Positions 42,730 through 51,393 of a stretch of 64,000 bases of DNA are shown here, in pieces. This stretch comes from Prauserella_A oleivorans. GTDB lineage: Bacteria > Actinomycetota > Actinomycetes > Mycobacteriales > Pseudonocardiaceae. How positions within the stretch are numbered: the stretch's first letter is position 1; the number at the start of each line of letters is the position of its first letter. The position numbers and the translations under genes were made by a program. Location of the stretch: NCBI RefSeq assembly GCF_042685745.1, contig NZ_JBHUNT010000001.1, positions 744,001 to 808,000 on the forward strand, read 5' to 3'. A model generated the notes under the pieces. The model worked only from the letters and a program-made list of their open reading frames with translations. It did not search any database and was not told the DNA's origin.

Positions 42730-45696
42730 ATGCAGACCTGGGCGAAGCGCGGATTGCAGACCGCGCTGGTCACCGGTGGCATGCTGATGCTGGGCACCGG
42801 CATCGCTTCTGCCGACGAGAAGGTCGACCCGGACACCCCGGCCGGTCCGCTCGACCTCACCGTCAGCATTCCCGTCGACATCGACGACAACGCGGTCGGC
42901 ACCCCGCTCGGGCAGGTGAACCTGCCGGGCTACCACGGTGAGATCAGCACCAAGCCGGTCACCGATGCGCTCAACAAGGTCGCGGCCCCGGTGAGCAAGG
43001 CCGCCGCACCCGCCGCTCCGGTCGCCGAGCCGGCGAAGCAGGCCGTGAGCAAGGTGACCGAGACGGCATCGACCGTCGGCAGCGCCGCCACGAAGCAGGC
43101 GGCCGCGCAGCGGCAGGCGGAGGCTCCGAGCGTCGAGCCGACTGACGACCCGCTGATGGGCAACAAGGTGGTCGGCAACCTCGCGGTGCCGATCCAGATC
43201 ACGGGCAACGCCATCGGCCTGCTCGGCCACGCCGAGGTGGACTCCGACCACGAGCAGTCCTACGCGCACAACTCGGACGTCAGCACGAGCGGCGCGGGCG
43301 GCGGTGTCGCCGGCAACGTGGTGGCGCTGGACTGGGCGCTGCCCGTGCAGATCTCGGGCAACGCGGGCAGCCTGCTCGGTAGCGCCAAGACGTCCGGTAG
43401 CGCGTCGCAGGAAGCGGCGACCACGGGCGACATCGACACCGACGGCACGAACGGCGCCCTGGCGGGCAACGTCGTCTCGCCGCAGCTGGCCACCCCGGTG
43501 CAGGTGTCGGGCAACGCGCTCGCCTGGTTCCTCGGCCACTCGGAGACCGACTTCGACGCCGAGAGCGAAGCCGAGACTGGCGGCTACATCGCCACCGACG
43601 GCGACAAGGGTGCCGCGGCGGGCAACGTCGTGGGTGCTCCGATCGCCCTGCCGGTGCGCGTGGCCAACGACGCCGTCACCTGGGGCGGCGACGCCGACGC
43701 CGCCGGCTCCTCGGAGGTCGAGGCGCACGCGGGCGACACCAAGCCCGGCCTGCACGACATCCCGAGCTACATCCAGACCAGCGGTAACGACGGCTTCCTC
43801 GCCGGCAACATCGCGCAGCCGCAGGGTGCGCTGCTGGCGTCGGTCACCGGCACCGCGGCCGCGTGGATCGGCAACGCCGTCACCGGTGACGAAGCGGGCC
43901 GCGCCTCCGCCGGCACCAGCTCCGAGGCCGAGATGACCGCGGGCGGTGCCTCCAACTCCTCCGGCACCCAGGCCGCCGGGTCGGGCAACGTGGTCGACCT
44001 GCCGGTCGCGCTGCCGGTCGAGGTGTTCGGCGTCGGTGGCACGTGGATCGGCAACGCCCACGCGAAGGGGCACGAGAACAGCACCAGCGCGGTCGCCGGT
44101 GCGGACACGCTGACCAACGGCGACGGCTCCGTGCTGTCGGCCAACACGGTGGGCGGCCAGATCGCCTCGACCGTCGAGGCCTTCGGCATCGGCGGCAGCT
44201 GGATCGGCAACGCCTCCGGCCAGGCGACCGAGGAGAAGGTCGTCGACGCCGGTGGCTACAACGGCACCCGCGGCAACGAGTCGGCCGGCTCCGGCAACAT
44301 CGTCCAGGTTCCGCTGGCCCTGCCCGCCGAGGTGTTCGGCGTCGGCGGCAGCTGGATCGGCCAGGGCATCGGCGCGGCCGAGGAGACGAAGGTCGTCAAG
44401 GCCGGTGGCGGCGGCAACACCGAGGACGACTACGGCTTCGCGGCCGCCAACCTCGTGTCCGTCCCGGTGTCGCTGCCCGCGCAGGTGTTCGGCGTCGGAG
44501 GCACGTGGATCGGCAACGGCTTCGGCACGGCCGTCACGGACACGACATCCGAGGCGGGCGGCAAGGTCAACGCCAACGGCAAGAAGGGCACCGGGGCCGG
44601 CAACATCGGCTTCGTTCCGGTGTCGCTGCCGGTGCAGGTGCACGGCATCGGCGGCAGCTGGATCGGCAACGGCGGTGGCGCGAGCGACAATCTCACCGAC
44701 TCGGTGGCGGGCGGCGACGCCACGGCCACCGGTGAGGGCGGTTCGATCGCCGGCAACATCATCCAGGTGCCCGCAGGCGCCGCGGCGACCGTGTTCGGCA
44801 TCGGCGGCAGCTGGGTCGGCACGGGCACCGGCGCCTCGGCGAACGACGTCGTGTCCGAGGCCGGTGGCGACAGCACGACCATCGGTGACGGCGGCTCCAT
44901 CGCGGGCAACGTCATCAGCGCCCAGGCACTGCCGATCGCCCAGGTCTTCGGCTCGGCGGCCAGCCTGACCGCCGTCTCGAACGGCGCGGGCGACAACACC
45001 ACGGACGTCGTCTCGGGTGGCGACATCGAGACCTCCGGTGTGGAGGGCGCGCTGTCCGGCGACATCCTCGACGTGCCGGTGGGCGCGGTCGCGCAGGTGT
45101 TCGGCGTGGCAGCCTCGGTCGGCGGCGTCGCGCACGCGGTGGCCGACAACGCCACGACTGGCGAGGTCGGTGGCGAGACCACCACGGAGGGCACGACCGA
45201 CGCGCTGTCCGGCCTCGACGGGCAGCTCCCGCTCGGCGCGCTCGTGCAGGTCTACGACATCCCGCTCGGCCTGATCGCCGTGGTGTCGTCGATGACCTCG
45301 AACGAGACCGACCTCTCGGTTGCCGGTGAGGAGCCGCTGATCAACTTGCCGATCACCGGCTCGGAGCTCCCCGCGACGGCACTGCCGTCGCTGCCCGCGC
45401 GGTCGGACCTGCCGGTCGAGCTGCCCACCCCGGCCGACCTGCCGCTGCCGACCGACGCGCTGAATGTCTCCGACGTGCCGAGCCTGGGCGACCTGCCGCT
45501 CGACGCGCCGCAGGTGAACACGCTGCCGGTGGAGCTTCCGGCCCAGCGGGCCGACCTGCCGCAGGTTCCGGGGCTGCCCCAGGTGCCGGCGCTGCCGGAG
45601 CTTGGGTCCCTGACCCCGCAGGCCGACCTGCCCGCACTGGACGGCGTCATCCAGGGCGTGCTCGACGGCGTTGAGGTCAACGGCCTCGACGTCTGA
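42730..45696 (+). CDS. Exported 988-residue protein of about 14 chaplin-like repeats without cysteine
   Basis: The start ATG (MQTWAKRGLQTALVTGGML) opens a clear signal peptide ending TGIASA. Residues 144-870 are 14 tandem units of about 51 residues, each like GNVVDLPVALPVEVFGVGG followed by WIGNA and a Gly/Thr/Asp-rich spacer. This matches the core of Streptomyces chaplins (SGNVVQVPVHVPVNVCGN), but the two chaplin cysteines are Phe/Gly here and the protein has none. The C-terminal 115 residues are rich in Leu-Pro pairs. LPITG occurs near 872, but no membrane span follows. It may form amyloid-like or surface-active fibres; that is an inference. Confidence 0.72.
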   Translation: MQTWAKRGLQTALVTGGMLMLGTGIASADEKVDPDTPAGPLDLTVSIPVDIDDNAVGTPLGQVNLPGYHGEISTKPVTDALNKVAAPVSKAAAPAAPVAEPAKQAVSKVTETASTVGSAATKQAAAQRQAEAPSVEPTDDPLMGNKVVGNLAVPIQITGNAIGLLGHAEVDSDHEQSYAHNSDVSTSGAGGGVAGNVVALDWALPVQISGNAGSLLGSAKTSGSASQEAATTGDIDTDGTNGALAGNVVSPQLATPVQVSGNALAWFLGHSETDFDAESEAETGGYIATDGDKGAAAGNVVGAPIALPVRVANDAVTWGGDADAAGSSEVEAHAGDTKPGLHDIPSYIQTSGNDGFLAGNIAQPQGALLASVTGTAAAWIGNAVTGDEAGRASAGTSSEAEMTAGGASNSSGTQAAGSGNVVDLPVALPVEVFGVGGTWIGNAHAKGHENSTSAVAGADTLTNGDGSVLSANTVGGQIASTVEAFGIGGSWIGNASGQATEEKVVDAGGYNGTRGNESAGSGNIVQVPLALPAEVFGVGGSWIGQGIGAAEETKVVKAGGGGNTEDDYGFAAANLVSVPVSLPAQVFGVGGTWIGNGFGTAVTDTTSEAGGKVNANGKKGTGAGNIGFVPVSLPVQVHGIGGSWIGNGGGASDNLTDSVAGGDATATGEGGSIAGNIIQVPAGAAATVFGIGGSWVGTGTGASANDVVSEAGGDSTTIGDGGSIAGNVISAQALPIAQVFGSAASLTAVSNGAGDNTTDVVSGGDIETSGVEGALSGDILDVPVGAVAQVFGVAASVGGVAHAVADNATTGEVGGETTTEGTTDALSGLDGQLPLGALVQVYDIPLGLIAVVSSMTSNETDLSVAGEEPLINLPITGSELPATALPSLPARSDLPVELPTPADLPLPTDALNVSDVPSLGDLPLDAPQVNTLPVELPAQRADLPQVPGLPQVPALPELGSLTPQADLPALDGVIQGVLDGVEVNGLDV
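43159..45337 (+). repeat. Coding tandem repeats, about 14 units of roughly 153 bp
   Basis: The DNA for residues 144-870 repeats with a period of about 153 bp. Units 6-11 are most alike and share GVGG(T/S)WIGN; the first and last units are diverged. This is probably a product of unequal crossing-over. Confidence 0.75.
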
Positions 45697-45713
45697 GCAA
45701 CCCGCTGAAAAGC

Positions 45714-45755
45714 AACCGGGCCCCGGAGACGACGACGCCTCCGGGGCCCGGTTTT
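45714..45755 (+). terminator. Strong terminator after the repeat protein gene
   Basis: A GC-rich stem of about 14 bp (AACCGGGCCCCGGA with complement at 45740-45753) ends in TTTT. It lies between convergent genes and may also end the dioxygenase transcript. Confidence 0.88.
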
Positions 45756-45764
45756 CGTTTGTCG

Positions 45765-46553
45765 TCAGTCCAGTTGCACGGACCGCTTGGCCAGGCCGTA
45801 CCAGTAGCCGTCGATCACCGTGCGCGGAGTGGACGCGGTGTCGCCGGCGCCGAGCGAGACGAACAGCGGGGCGAAGTGCTCGATGCGCGGATGCGCGAGC
45901 CGCGCTGCGGGCGCCTTGTGCTGGAAGTCGAGGAGCGCGTCGACGTCACCCGACTTCAGCACGTCCTCGCCCCAGCGGTCGAATTCCTCCGACCAGGACG
46001 GCGGGGCGCCGTGCACGCCGTCGACCTGCTGCATGGCGCTCAGGTTGTGAGTGAAGAAGCCGCTGCCGATGATGAGCACGCCCTGGTCGCGCAGCGGGGC
46101 GAGCTTGCGGCCGAAGTCGTAGAGCTCCTGCGGGTCGAGCGAGGGCATCGAGATCTGCAGCACCGGGACGTCGGCCTCCGGGTACATCTCCACGAGTGGG
46201 ACGTACGCGCCGTGGTCGAGGCCGCGAGCGGGTGCTTCGTGCAGCGGTGTGCGGTTGCTGCGCAGCAGCTTGCGGACGTCCTCGGCAAGCTCGGGCGCGC
46301 CCGGCGCGCGGTACTGGACCCGGTAGTACTTCTCGGGAAAACCCCAGAAGTCGTAGACCAGCGGCACGGTTTCGGTCGCGCCGATCGTCAGCGGGGCCTC
46401 TTCCCAGTGCGCGGACACCACCAGGATGGACGTCGGCTTCGGCAGCGTGGCCGACCAGTCGGCCAGCTGGCGCGTCCAGGTCGCGTCGTCAGCCAGGGGC
46501 GGGGCGCCGTGGCTGAGGTACAGGACCGGCATCCGGTCGGTGGGGGCGGTCAT
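45765..46553 (-). CDS. DODA-type extradiol dioxygenase (LigB/YgiD family)
   Basis: A 262-residue metal-dependent ring-opening dioxygenase. Predicted ligands are in YLSHGAPPL (H15), VVSAHWEE (H49), GLDHGAYVPL near 113 and FFTHNL near 170; YgiD-like proteins bind zinc or iron. The ATG at 46551-46553 has GGAG seven bases upstream. Substrate is unknown; DOPA-like catechols are usual. An inverted repeat, GTTGAA-TG-TTCAAC, lies 15 bp upstream of the start. Confidence 0.87.
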   Translation of the reverse strand: MTAPTDRMPVLYLSHGAPPLADDATWTRQLADWSATLPKPTSILVVSAHWEEAPLTIGATETVPLVYDFWGFPEKYYRVQYRAPGAPELAEDVRKLLRSNRTPLHEAPARGLDHGAYVPLVEMYPEADVPVLQISMPSLDPQELYDFGRKLAPLRDQGVLIIGSGFFTHNLSAMQQVDGVHGAPPSWSEEFDRWGEDVLKSGDVDALLDFQHKAPAARLAHPRIEHFAPLFVSLGAGDTASTPRTVIDGYWYGLAKRSVQLD

Positions 46554-46567
46554 CGTCTGGCTCCAAG

Positions 46568-46581
46568 GTTGAATGTTCAAC
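46568..46581. promoter_or_regulatory. Inverted repeat GTTGAATGTTCAAC upstream of the dioxygenase gene
   Basis: A perfect 6+6-bp palindrome with a TG centre, in the promoter/leader of the LigB-type gene. Read on the minus strand it extends to AGTTGAACATTCAAC, a pattern seen with MarR-family regulators. No MarR gene is in the window. Confidence 0.5.
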
Positions 46582-46744
46582 TACGAGTGTACGACGCCAG
46601 GAGCCTGCGCGCTATTCCTCGTTTGCGTGCTCCAGATTGGCCGCCATCCGCGGGCGAGGTTGCTGACGCGGTTCGTCCGCGGCTACCGCGCGGCTGGACT
46701 GAAAAGCCCGCGAGTCACAACGCGTTCGGTGCCTACCATGGGAC

Positions 46745-47113
46745 ATGGTTGGGAACATCCTGATCTACCTCGTCGCCGTGGCGCTGCCGAGCGTGGTGTT
46801 CTCCCTGGTACTCGCGATTCCGCGACTTGTCGACAAGTACGCCCGCCGCCGCGAGCCTCCGCCGCCCGTTCCCCCGGTCGAACGGCTCGCCGCCGACCTG
46901 CGGCGTGTGCACCGTTCGCTCGTGGCCCTCGCTCCCGACGCTCCGGTCGTCCGCCGCCGCGCGACCATCGAGGCCTACGACACGTTGCTCGCTCAGGCGT
47001 GCCAGGCCGTGCGGGTGCCGCACCAGCTCGACACCGTCGACGGCATCGAGCGTGAGATTGAACGGCTCCGCGTCGAGGAGGCTCTCCGCGGAGCCGGGCT
47101 GGCGATTCGCTGA
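46745..47113 (+). CDS. Small membrane-anchored protein, unknown function
   Basis: A 122-residue protein with one N-terminal membrane segment (ILIYLVAVALPSVVFSLVLAI, residues 5-25) and a charged cytoplasmic helical part. The frame is good and the sequence looks actinobacterial (ERLAADLRRVHRSLVALAPDAP). ATG or GTG start at 46745. It converges on dnaB (3-bp gap). I do not know its function. Confidence 0.7.
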   Translation: MVGNILIYLVAVALPSVVFSLVLAIPRLVDKYARRREPPPPVPPVERLAADLRRVHRSLVALAPDAPVVRRRATIEAYDTLLAQACQAVRVPHQLDTVDGIEREIERLRVEEALRGAGLAIR

Positions 47114-47116
47114 GTC

Positions 47117-48511
47117 CTACTCGTGCGCGAGATCCGCGAACCGGCTGTAGTGCAGCTGGTGCGCGACGCTGATCGTGCTCGTCGGCCCGGCACGGTGCTT
47201 GGCGAGAATCAGGTCGGCCTCGCCCGCACGCGGGTCGTCGCGTTCCCACGCGTCCGGGCGGTGGATCAACAGCACGATGTCGGCGTCCTGCTCCAGCGAA
47301 CCGGATTCACGCAGGTCGGCGAGCATCGGCCGCTTGTCGGTGCGCTGTTCGGGGCCACGGTTCAGCTGGCTGATCGCGACCACCGGCACCTCGAGCTCCT
47401 TGGCGAGCAGCTTCAGCTGGCGGGAGAACTCCGAGACCTCCTGCTGGCGCGACTCGACGCGTTTGCCGGACGTCATCAGCTGCATGTAGTCGACGACGAT
47501 CAGCTTGAGGTCGTTGCGCTGTTTGAGTCGCCGGGCCTTCGCGCGGATCTCCATCATGGTCAGGTTCGGCGAGTCGTCGACGAACAGCGGCGCCTCGCTG
47601 ATCTCGCTCATCCGCCTGGCGAGCCGGGTCCAGTCGTCGTCGGACATCCGGCCACCACGCATGTCGGCGAGGCGGATGCGGGCCTCGGCGGAGAGCATGC
47701 GCATGACGATCTCGGTGCGGCTCATCTCCAGCGAGAAGATGACGCTGGTCATGCCGTGGCGGATCGAGCACGACCGCGCGAAATCCAGCCCCAGTGTCGA
47801 CTTGCCGACACCGGGTCGTGCCGCGACGATGATCATCTGGCCGGGGTGCAGGCCGTTGGTGACCTCGTCGAGGTCGGTGAAGCCCGTCGGGATGCCCTGT
47901 GCCGTGCCACCGCGCGAGGCGATGGCGTCGATCTCGTCCATCGTCGGCTGGAGCAGCTCCTCCAGCGCGACGTAGTCCTCGCTGGTGCGGCGCTCGGTGA
48001 CCTCGTAGATCGCGGCCTGGGCGCGGTCGACCACCTCGTTGACGTCGCCGCCGTCGGTCCCGTCGGCACCGTAGCCGTACTGCACGATGCGCGTGCCCGC
48101 CTCGACCAGCCGGCGCAGGATGGCCTTCTCGGCCACGATCTGCGCGTAGTACCCGGCGTTGGCAGCGGTGGGCACGGTCGCGATCAGCGTGTGCAGGTAC
48201 GGCGCTCCGCCGACCCGGTTCAGCTCGCCGCGGCGCTCCAGTTCGGCGGAGACGGTGATCGGGTCCGCCGGCTCGCCCCGCCCGTAGAGGTCGAGGATGC
48301 AGTCGTAGACCGCCTGGTGGGCGGGCCGGTAGAAGTCGCCGGGACGCAGCACTTCCACCACGTCGGCGATCGCGTCCTTCGACAGCAGCATGCCGCCGAG
48401 CACGGATTGCTCCGCCGGGACGTCCTGTGGCGGCTGACGATCGAACCCGCCGTGCTCTCCAGGGGCAATTGCGGGTCTGCGGTCGTCGGTGAGCGCCACC
48501 GGTGCAGGCAC
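47117..48511 (-). CDS. dnaB: Replicative DNA helicase DnaB
   Basis: The hexameric fork helicase, 464 residues and without an intein (mycobacterial DnaB often has one). The N-terminal primase-binding domain has EQSVLGGMLLSKDAIADVVEVL (near residues 34-55). Walker A ARPGVGKSTLGLD is near 228-240 and Walker B LIVVDYMQLM near 340; arginine-finger-type residues follow. GTG at 48509-48511 is close to GGGAG, so a second GTG at 48499 with 10-11 bases is equally likely. A perfect SOS box and TATAAT box lie just upstream. It is transcribed toward the origin, i.e. against the rightward fork. Confidence 0.96.
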   Translation of the reverse strand: MPAPVALTDDRRPAIAPGEHGGFDRQPPQDVPAEQSVLGGMLLSKDAIADVVEVLRPGDFYRPAHQAVYDCILDLYGRGEPADPITVSAELERRGELNRVGGAPYLHTLIATVPTAANAGYYAQIVAEKAILRRLVEAGTRIVQYGYGADGTDGGDVNEVVDRAQAAIYEVTERRTSEDYVALEELLQPTMDEIDAIASRGGTAQGIPTGFTDLDEVTNGLHPGQMIIVAARPGVGKSTLGLDFARSCSIRHGMTSVIFSLEMSRTEIVMRMLSAEARIRLADMRGGRMSDDDWTRLARRMSEISEAPLFVDDSPNLTMMEIRAKARRLKQRNDLKLIVVDYMQLMTSGKRVESRQQEVSEFSRQLKLLAKELEVPVVAISQLNRGPEQRTDKRPMLADLRESGSLEQDADIVLLIHRPDAWERDDPRAGEADLILAKHRAGPTSTISVAHQLHYSRFADLAHE

Positions 48512-48527
48512 CTCCCTTTGACATCAG

Positions 48528-48549
48528 TCGAACACGCGTTCGAATTATA
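48528..48549 (-). promoter_or_regulatory. dnaB promoter -10 box with a perfect LexA (SOS) box
   Basis: TCGAACACGCGTTCGA (48528-48543) is an exact match to the actinobacterial SOS box TCGAAC-N4-GTTCGA. On the minus strand it is directly preceded by TATAAT (48549-48544). The box therefore covers the expected transcription start of dnaB, about 17 bp from the start codon, and LexA would block transcription. Next to the -10 is a 12-bp palindrome, ATATCGCGATAT (48547-48558). Confidence 0.8.
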
Positions 48550-48670
48550 TCGCGATATCGCCGCGGATTCCCGTACCTCACCGGGTTCCGCGTTTCGTGC
48601 GCGCCGGAGCACGCTAGATCGCTCGGACGGAGCAGCGCAATTCGCCTTGGGGACCGTCCTGTGCACTACC

Positions 48671-48884
48671 TGTGGATGGATCGGCACAACGAATCACAGG
48701 GTCAGCGAACCCTGTGTACAACTTGGGGATATCGACCTTTCGTATCACGAAACATGCAGGTCAGACCCTGTGTGCAAGCTGTGGATAACTTTGTCGGTGT
48801 GACCTTCGGCGTGTCGCGCGAAACTCGTCGTTCGGCGTGTCGCGAACATGATCTATCACCAGGCGCGCGCGGGGTTGTGGATCA
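48671..48884. promoter_or_regulatory. DnaA-box cluster between dnaB and espG
   Basis: The 488-bp gap upstream of dnaB has TGTGGATGG (48671-48679), TGTGGATAA (48780-48788, an exact box) and TGTGGATCA (48876-48884), plus TGTGTACAA near 48713. The rest of the gap, 48550-48670 and 48885-48999, has no recognisable element or gene. Role unknown. Confidence 0.55.
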
Positions 48885-48999
48885 TTGGTGCTGAGCGTGG
48901 AGTGGCCACCAGTTGGGCTGATCGAGTGGCCCATGATCACGCGATCGGCAGCTTGTGCTGCGGGCCGGTAACCAGGCCGAATGCCGGTCGCCGGAAACG

Positions 49000-49794
49000 T
49001 CAGACCGTGACCAGCCGACCTTGAGCGTGGCGCAGCCGGTCACCGAGCAGCCGCGGGGTGGCGGGTGTGCACACGTACTGCGTCTCGCCGACGCCGGGCA
49101 CTTCTTCAGTGAGCCAACGGCCTTCGACGGTGTCGATGTAGGTGACCGGCTTCTCGATGCGCTGGCGCGTGCCGCCGCGTGTGCGGACGGCCACGTACAA
49201 GCTCCCGCCGCCGACCCGTTCCAGGCCCAGGATGCGGGAGAACTCGGCGGCGGCGCGTTCGCCCGCGTCGGGCGTGTTGGTGCGCATGAGCTGGAAGTCG
49301 TCGCCGTACGTGTCGCGCTTGCCCCCGGTGACCGCGCTCTTGGGAACCACCACCTGCTGGCCGCGCGCCGGTCCGTACCACGGCAGCTGTGCGAGGAAGT
49401 TGTCCAAAAGCTCGTGCGTGTGCACGTTGGCGAGGACGACGAACCCGCGGTCGATGTTGCGGACCACGACGAACGCCTCGCCCCCGGCGCCGGTGCCGGC
49501 CAGGATCGTCAGGTTCAGCGTCTCGCCTTCGTGGGGTCCGCCCACCCAGCCGTAGTACTCGAGCTGGGGGTGCGCGATCGCGTTGGCGGTCGCCAGCAGG
49601 CCCGGGTGAATGCCCCGGGGCCCGGCCAGCCCGAGCGACGCGAGCTCCTGCTCGGCCTGGTGGTCGAGCTTCTTCTGCGCCTCCGCGCTGTACCAGGTGG
49701 CACCCTTGTTGAGAGTGCTGTGTGGTTCGGTGCCGCATCGGCGCACCAGGTTGACCAGCGTGCTGGTCCGGAGTATCACCTGCTGGTCGAGCAC
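49000..49794 (-). CDS. EspG-family type VII secretion chaperone
   Basis: A 264-residue cytosolic chaperone that binds PE/PPE substrates. Typical EspG segments are LVNLVRRCGTEPHSTL, LAGPRGIHPGLLATANAIAH, the YYGWVGGP-like strand and the C-terminal GVGETQYVCTPATPRLLGDRL. It lies downstream of the PPE-like gene, the usual location in actinobacterial type VII loci. The secretion ATPases (EccA-E) are not in the window, so this is an orphan or satellite cassette. Confidence 0.85.
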   Translation of the reverse strand: MLDQQVILRTSTLVNLVRRCGTEPHSTLNKGATWYSAEAQKKLDHQAEQELASLGLAGPRGIHPGLLATANAIAHPQLEYYGWVGGPHEGETLNLTILAGTGAGGEAFVVVRNIDRGFVVLANVHTHELLDNFLAQLPWYGPARGQQVVVPKSAVTGGKRDTYGDDFQLMRTNTPDAGERAAAEFSRILGLERVGGGSLYVAVRTRGGTRQRIEKPVTYIDTVEGRWLTEEVPGVGETQYVCTPATPRLLGDRLRHAQGRLVTV

Positions 49795-49912
49795 CGCGTG
49801 CTCCTCATCGTTGTGTCATGACGTGCCGGGCGACCGGGCCGCTGCCGAGATGTTGCCCGGAAGCGGCCGGTCGCCCGCGTTCGTCGTGGAAGGTGGGTTG
49901 CGGCGGTGGGGA

Positions 49913-51328
49913 TTACTCGCCGATGACCGGCGGGGCGGTCTTCTCGTCGGTGCCGAAGAGCGTGTTGCCGTCCTCGTCGATCAGGAACTTGCGCTGGTGC
50001 TCCTCGTCGTCGCTGCCCTGGCCGCGGCCCGCGCCTGCGCCCATCGGCATCATGCCCGCGCCACGACCGGCGGCACTGCCCGCGGCCGCCGCCGCACCTG
50101 GGCGAGCGCCCGCGGCTCCGGCCGCGCCCGCACCCGAGTTGGCACCGGGTGTGGCGGCCCCGGACGCAGCGCCCGGCCCGGCCGTACCGGCGCCGGCTCC
50201 CGAGGCGCCACCGGGTCCGAAACCGCCGACGGCTCCGATACCGCTGACGCTGCCCGAGCCCGATCCGCCACCGGAACTGCCGGGTCCGAACCCGCCCGTG
50301 CTGAACCCGCCCGCGCCCGGCCCGTAATTGCCGCTCTGGAAGTCGGGCCGGGAGTAGGACGGCGGCGTGTAGCTGGACGCGGAGGTGCTGTCGTCCCATT
50401 CCGGGGCCGTGTAGCCGCCACCGCCGGGGTAGCTGCCGCCCGGATAGGTGCCCCCGGGGTAGTTCCCGCCAGGCGTACCGCCCGGATAGTTCCCACCGGG
50501 GTAGCTGCCGCCCGGGGTGTTACCGCCCGGGTAACTACCGCCGGGCGTACCGCCACCGGGAATGCCGCCGGACCCGCCGGGGTAGCCCCCGGAACCGCCG
50601 GGGTAGCTGCCGCCCGGCACGCCGCCACCCGGCGTGCCGCCCGTGCCGGAGCCGGTGCCGTCGCCGGGCTGGGGGATGGTGATGCGTCCGGTTCCGCCGT
50701 CGTCACCGCCCCCGTTCTCGTCGAGCTTGATGTCGCCGAACTCGCCGGAAACGCTGGTGTACCGCGGCATCCGCGACGCGTTGGCCGCGCTCTCGCCGAA
50801 GTAGACGTCGAACGCGCGGACGTTCTTCTCGGCCTTCGCGTTGTAGTCCGCGATGGCCCGGTCGGTGTCGGTCTCGAGAGGGTTGATGTCGTTCCAGAAG
50901 CCGCTCTCCGGCGGCTCCTGCGGCAGCGGTTCCACCTCGCGGTAGACGCGGTCGAAGGCCTGGTATTGGCCATCGAGCGCGGTGCCGCTGATGCCGAGGT
51001 TGGTGTTCGAGTCCTCCATCCAGATCTTCAGCGGATGGGCGCCCGACCGCGCACTCGCGCCGCCCTCACCAGTCCAGGCGGCGTCCATCTTCTGGTTCAG
51101 CTGCTCGATCTGGGCGATGCGCTGCTCGTAGCGGCTCTGCAGCGTCTGGGTCGAGGACTGTCCCTCGATCAAGGAATCGGCGCCAGGTCCGCTGGTGATC
51201 TGCTGGTAGATCTGGAACGCGTCGATCTGCCGGTCGCCGTGCGAGCTGGACTGATTCTCGGCCTCGTCCTGAGTGAACCATGCCCCAGCGGCAACACCGC
51301 CGGCTGCAGCCAACAGTGGTAGCACCAT
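49913..51328 (-). CDS. PPE-like type VII secretion protein with Gly/Pro-rich tail
   Basis: A 471-residue protein. The first 180 residues are helical (IDAFQIYQQITSGPGADSLIEG, then RYEQRIAQIEQLNQKMDAAW) and look like the PPE/WXG-type helical bundle. Residues 200-435 are low-complexity PGGSYPGG-type and Gly/Ala repeats. The C-terminus DDEEHQRKFLIDEDGN and APPVIGE is a conserved ending I associate with Pseudonocardiaceae PPE-like proteins. The ATG follows GAGGAA. It probably pairs with the PE-like protein two genes upstream and is the client of EspG. Assigned by architecture and context. Confidence 0.68.
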   Translation of the reverse strand: MVLPLLAAAGGVAAGAWFTQDEAENQSSSHGDRQIDAFQIYQQITSGPGADSLIEGQSSTQTLQSRYEQRIAQIEQLNQKMDAAWTGEGGASARSGAHPLKIWMEDSNTNLGISGTALDGQYQAFDRVYREVEPLPQEPPESGFWNDINPLETDTDRAIADYNAKAEKNVRAFDVYFGESAANASRMPRYTSVSGEFGDIKLDENGGGDDGGTGRITIPQPGDGTGSGTGGTPGGGVPGGSYPGGSGGYPGGSGGIPGGGTPGGSYPGGNTPGGSYPGGNYPGGTPGGNYPGGTYPGGSYPGGGGYTAPEWDDSTSASSYTPPSYSRPDFQSGNYGPGAGGFSTGGFGPGSSGGGSGSGSVSGIGAVGGFGPGGASGAGAGTAGPGAASGAATPGANSGAGAAGAAGARPGAAAAAGSAAGRGAGMMPMGAGAGRGQGSDDEEHQRKFLIDEDGNTLFGTDEKTAPPVIGE

Positions 51329-51393
51329 TTTTCCTCAGCTCCCCAATGTTCAACGTCTGTTCGACGTGCCACCCACCGGCAGGGTTCCGCTAC

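Noticed and set aside
42373..45135. 920-codon minus-strand frame opposite the chaplin-like gene
   Set aside because: It looks repetitive only because the real gene is repetitive; no signal peptide or ribosome site.
45346..45360. LPITG in the repeat protein, resembling a sortase LPxTG site
   Set aside because: It is over 110 residues from the C-terminus and is not followed by a membrane span and basic tail, so it is not a sorting signal.
48547..48558. ATATCGCGATAT palindrome overlapping the dnaB -10 box
   Set aside because: Could be another operator, but I know no matching regulator here, and the palindrome may arise from the overlapping TATAAT; noted only within the promoter feature.
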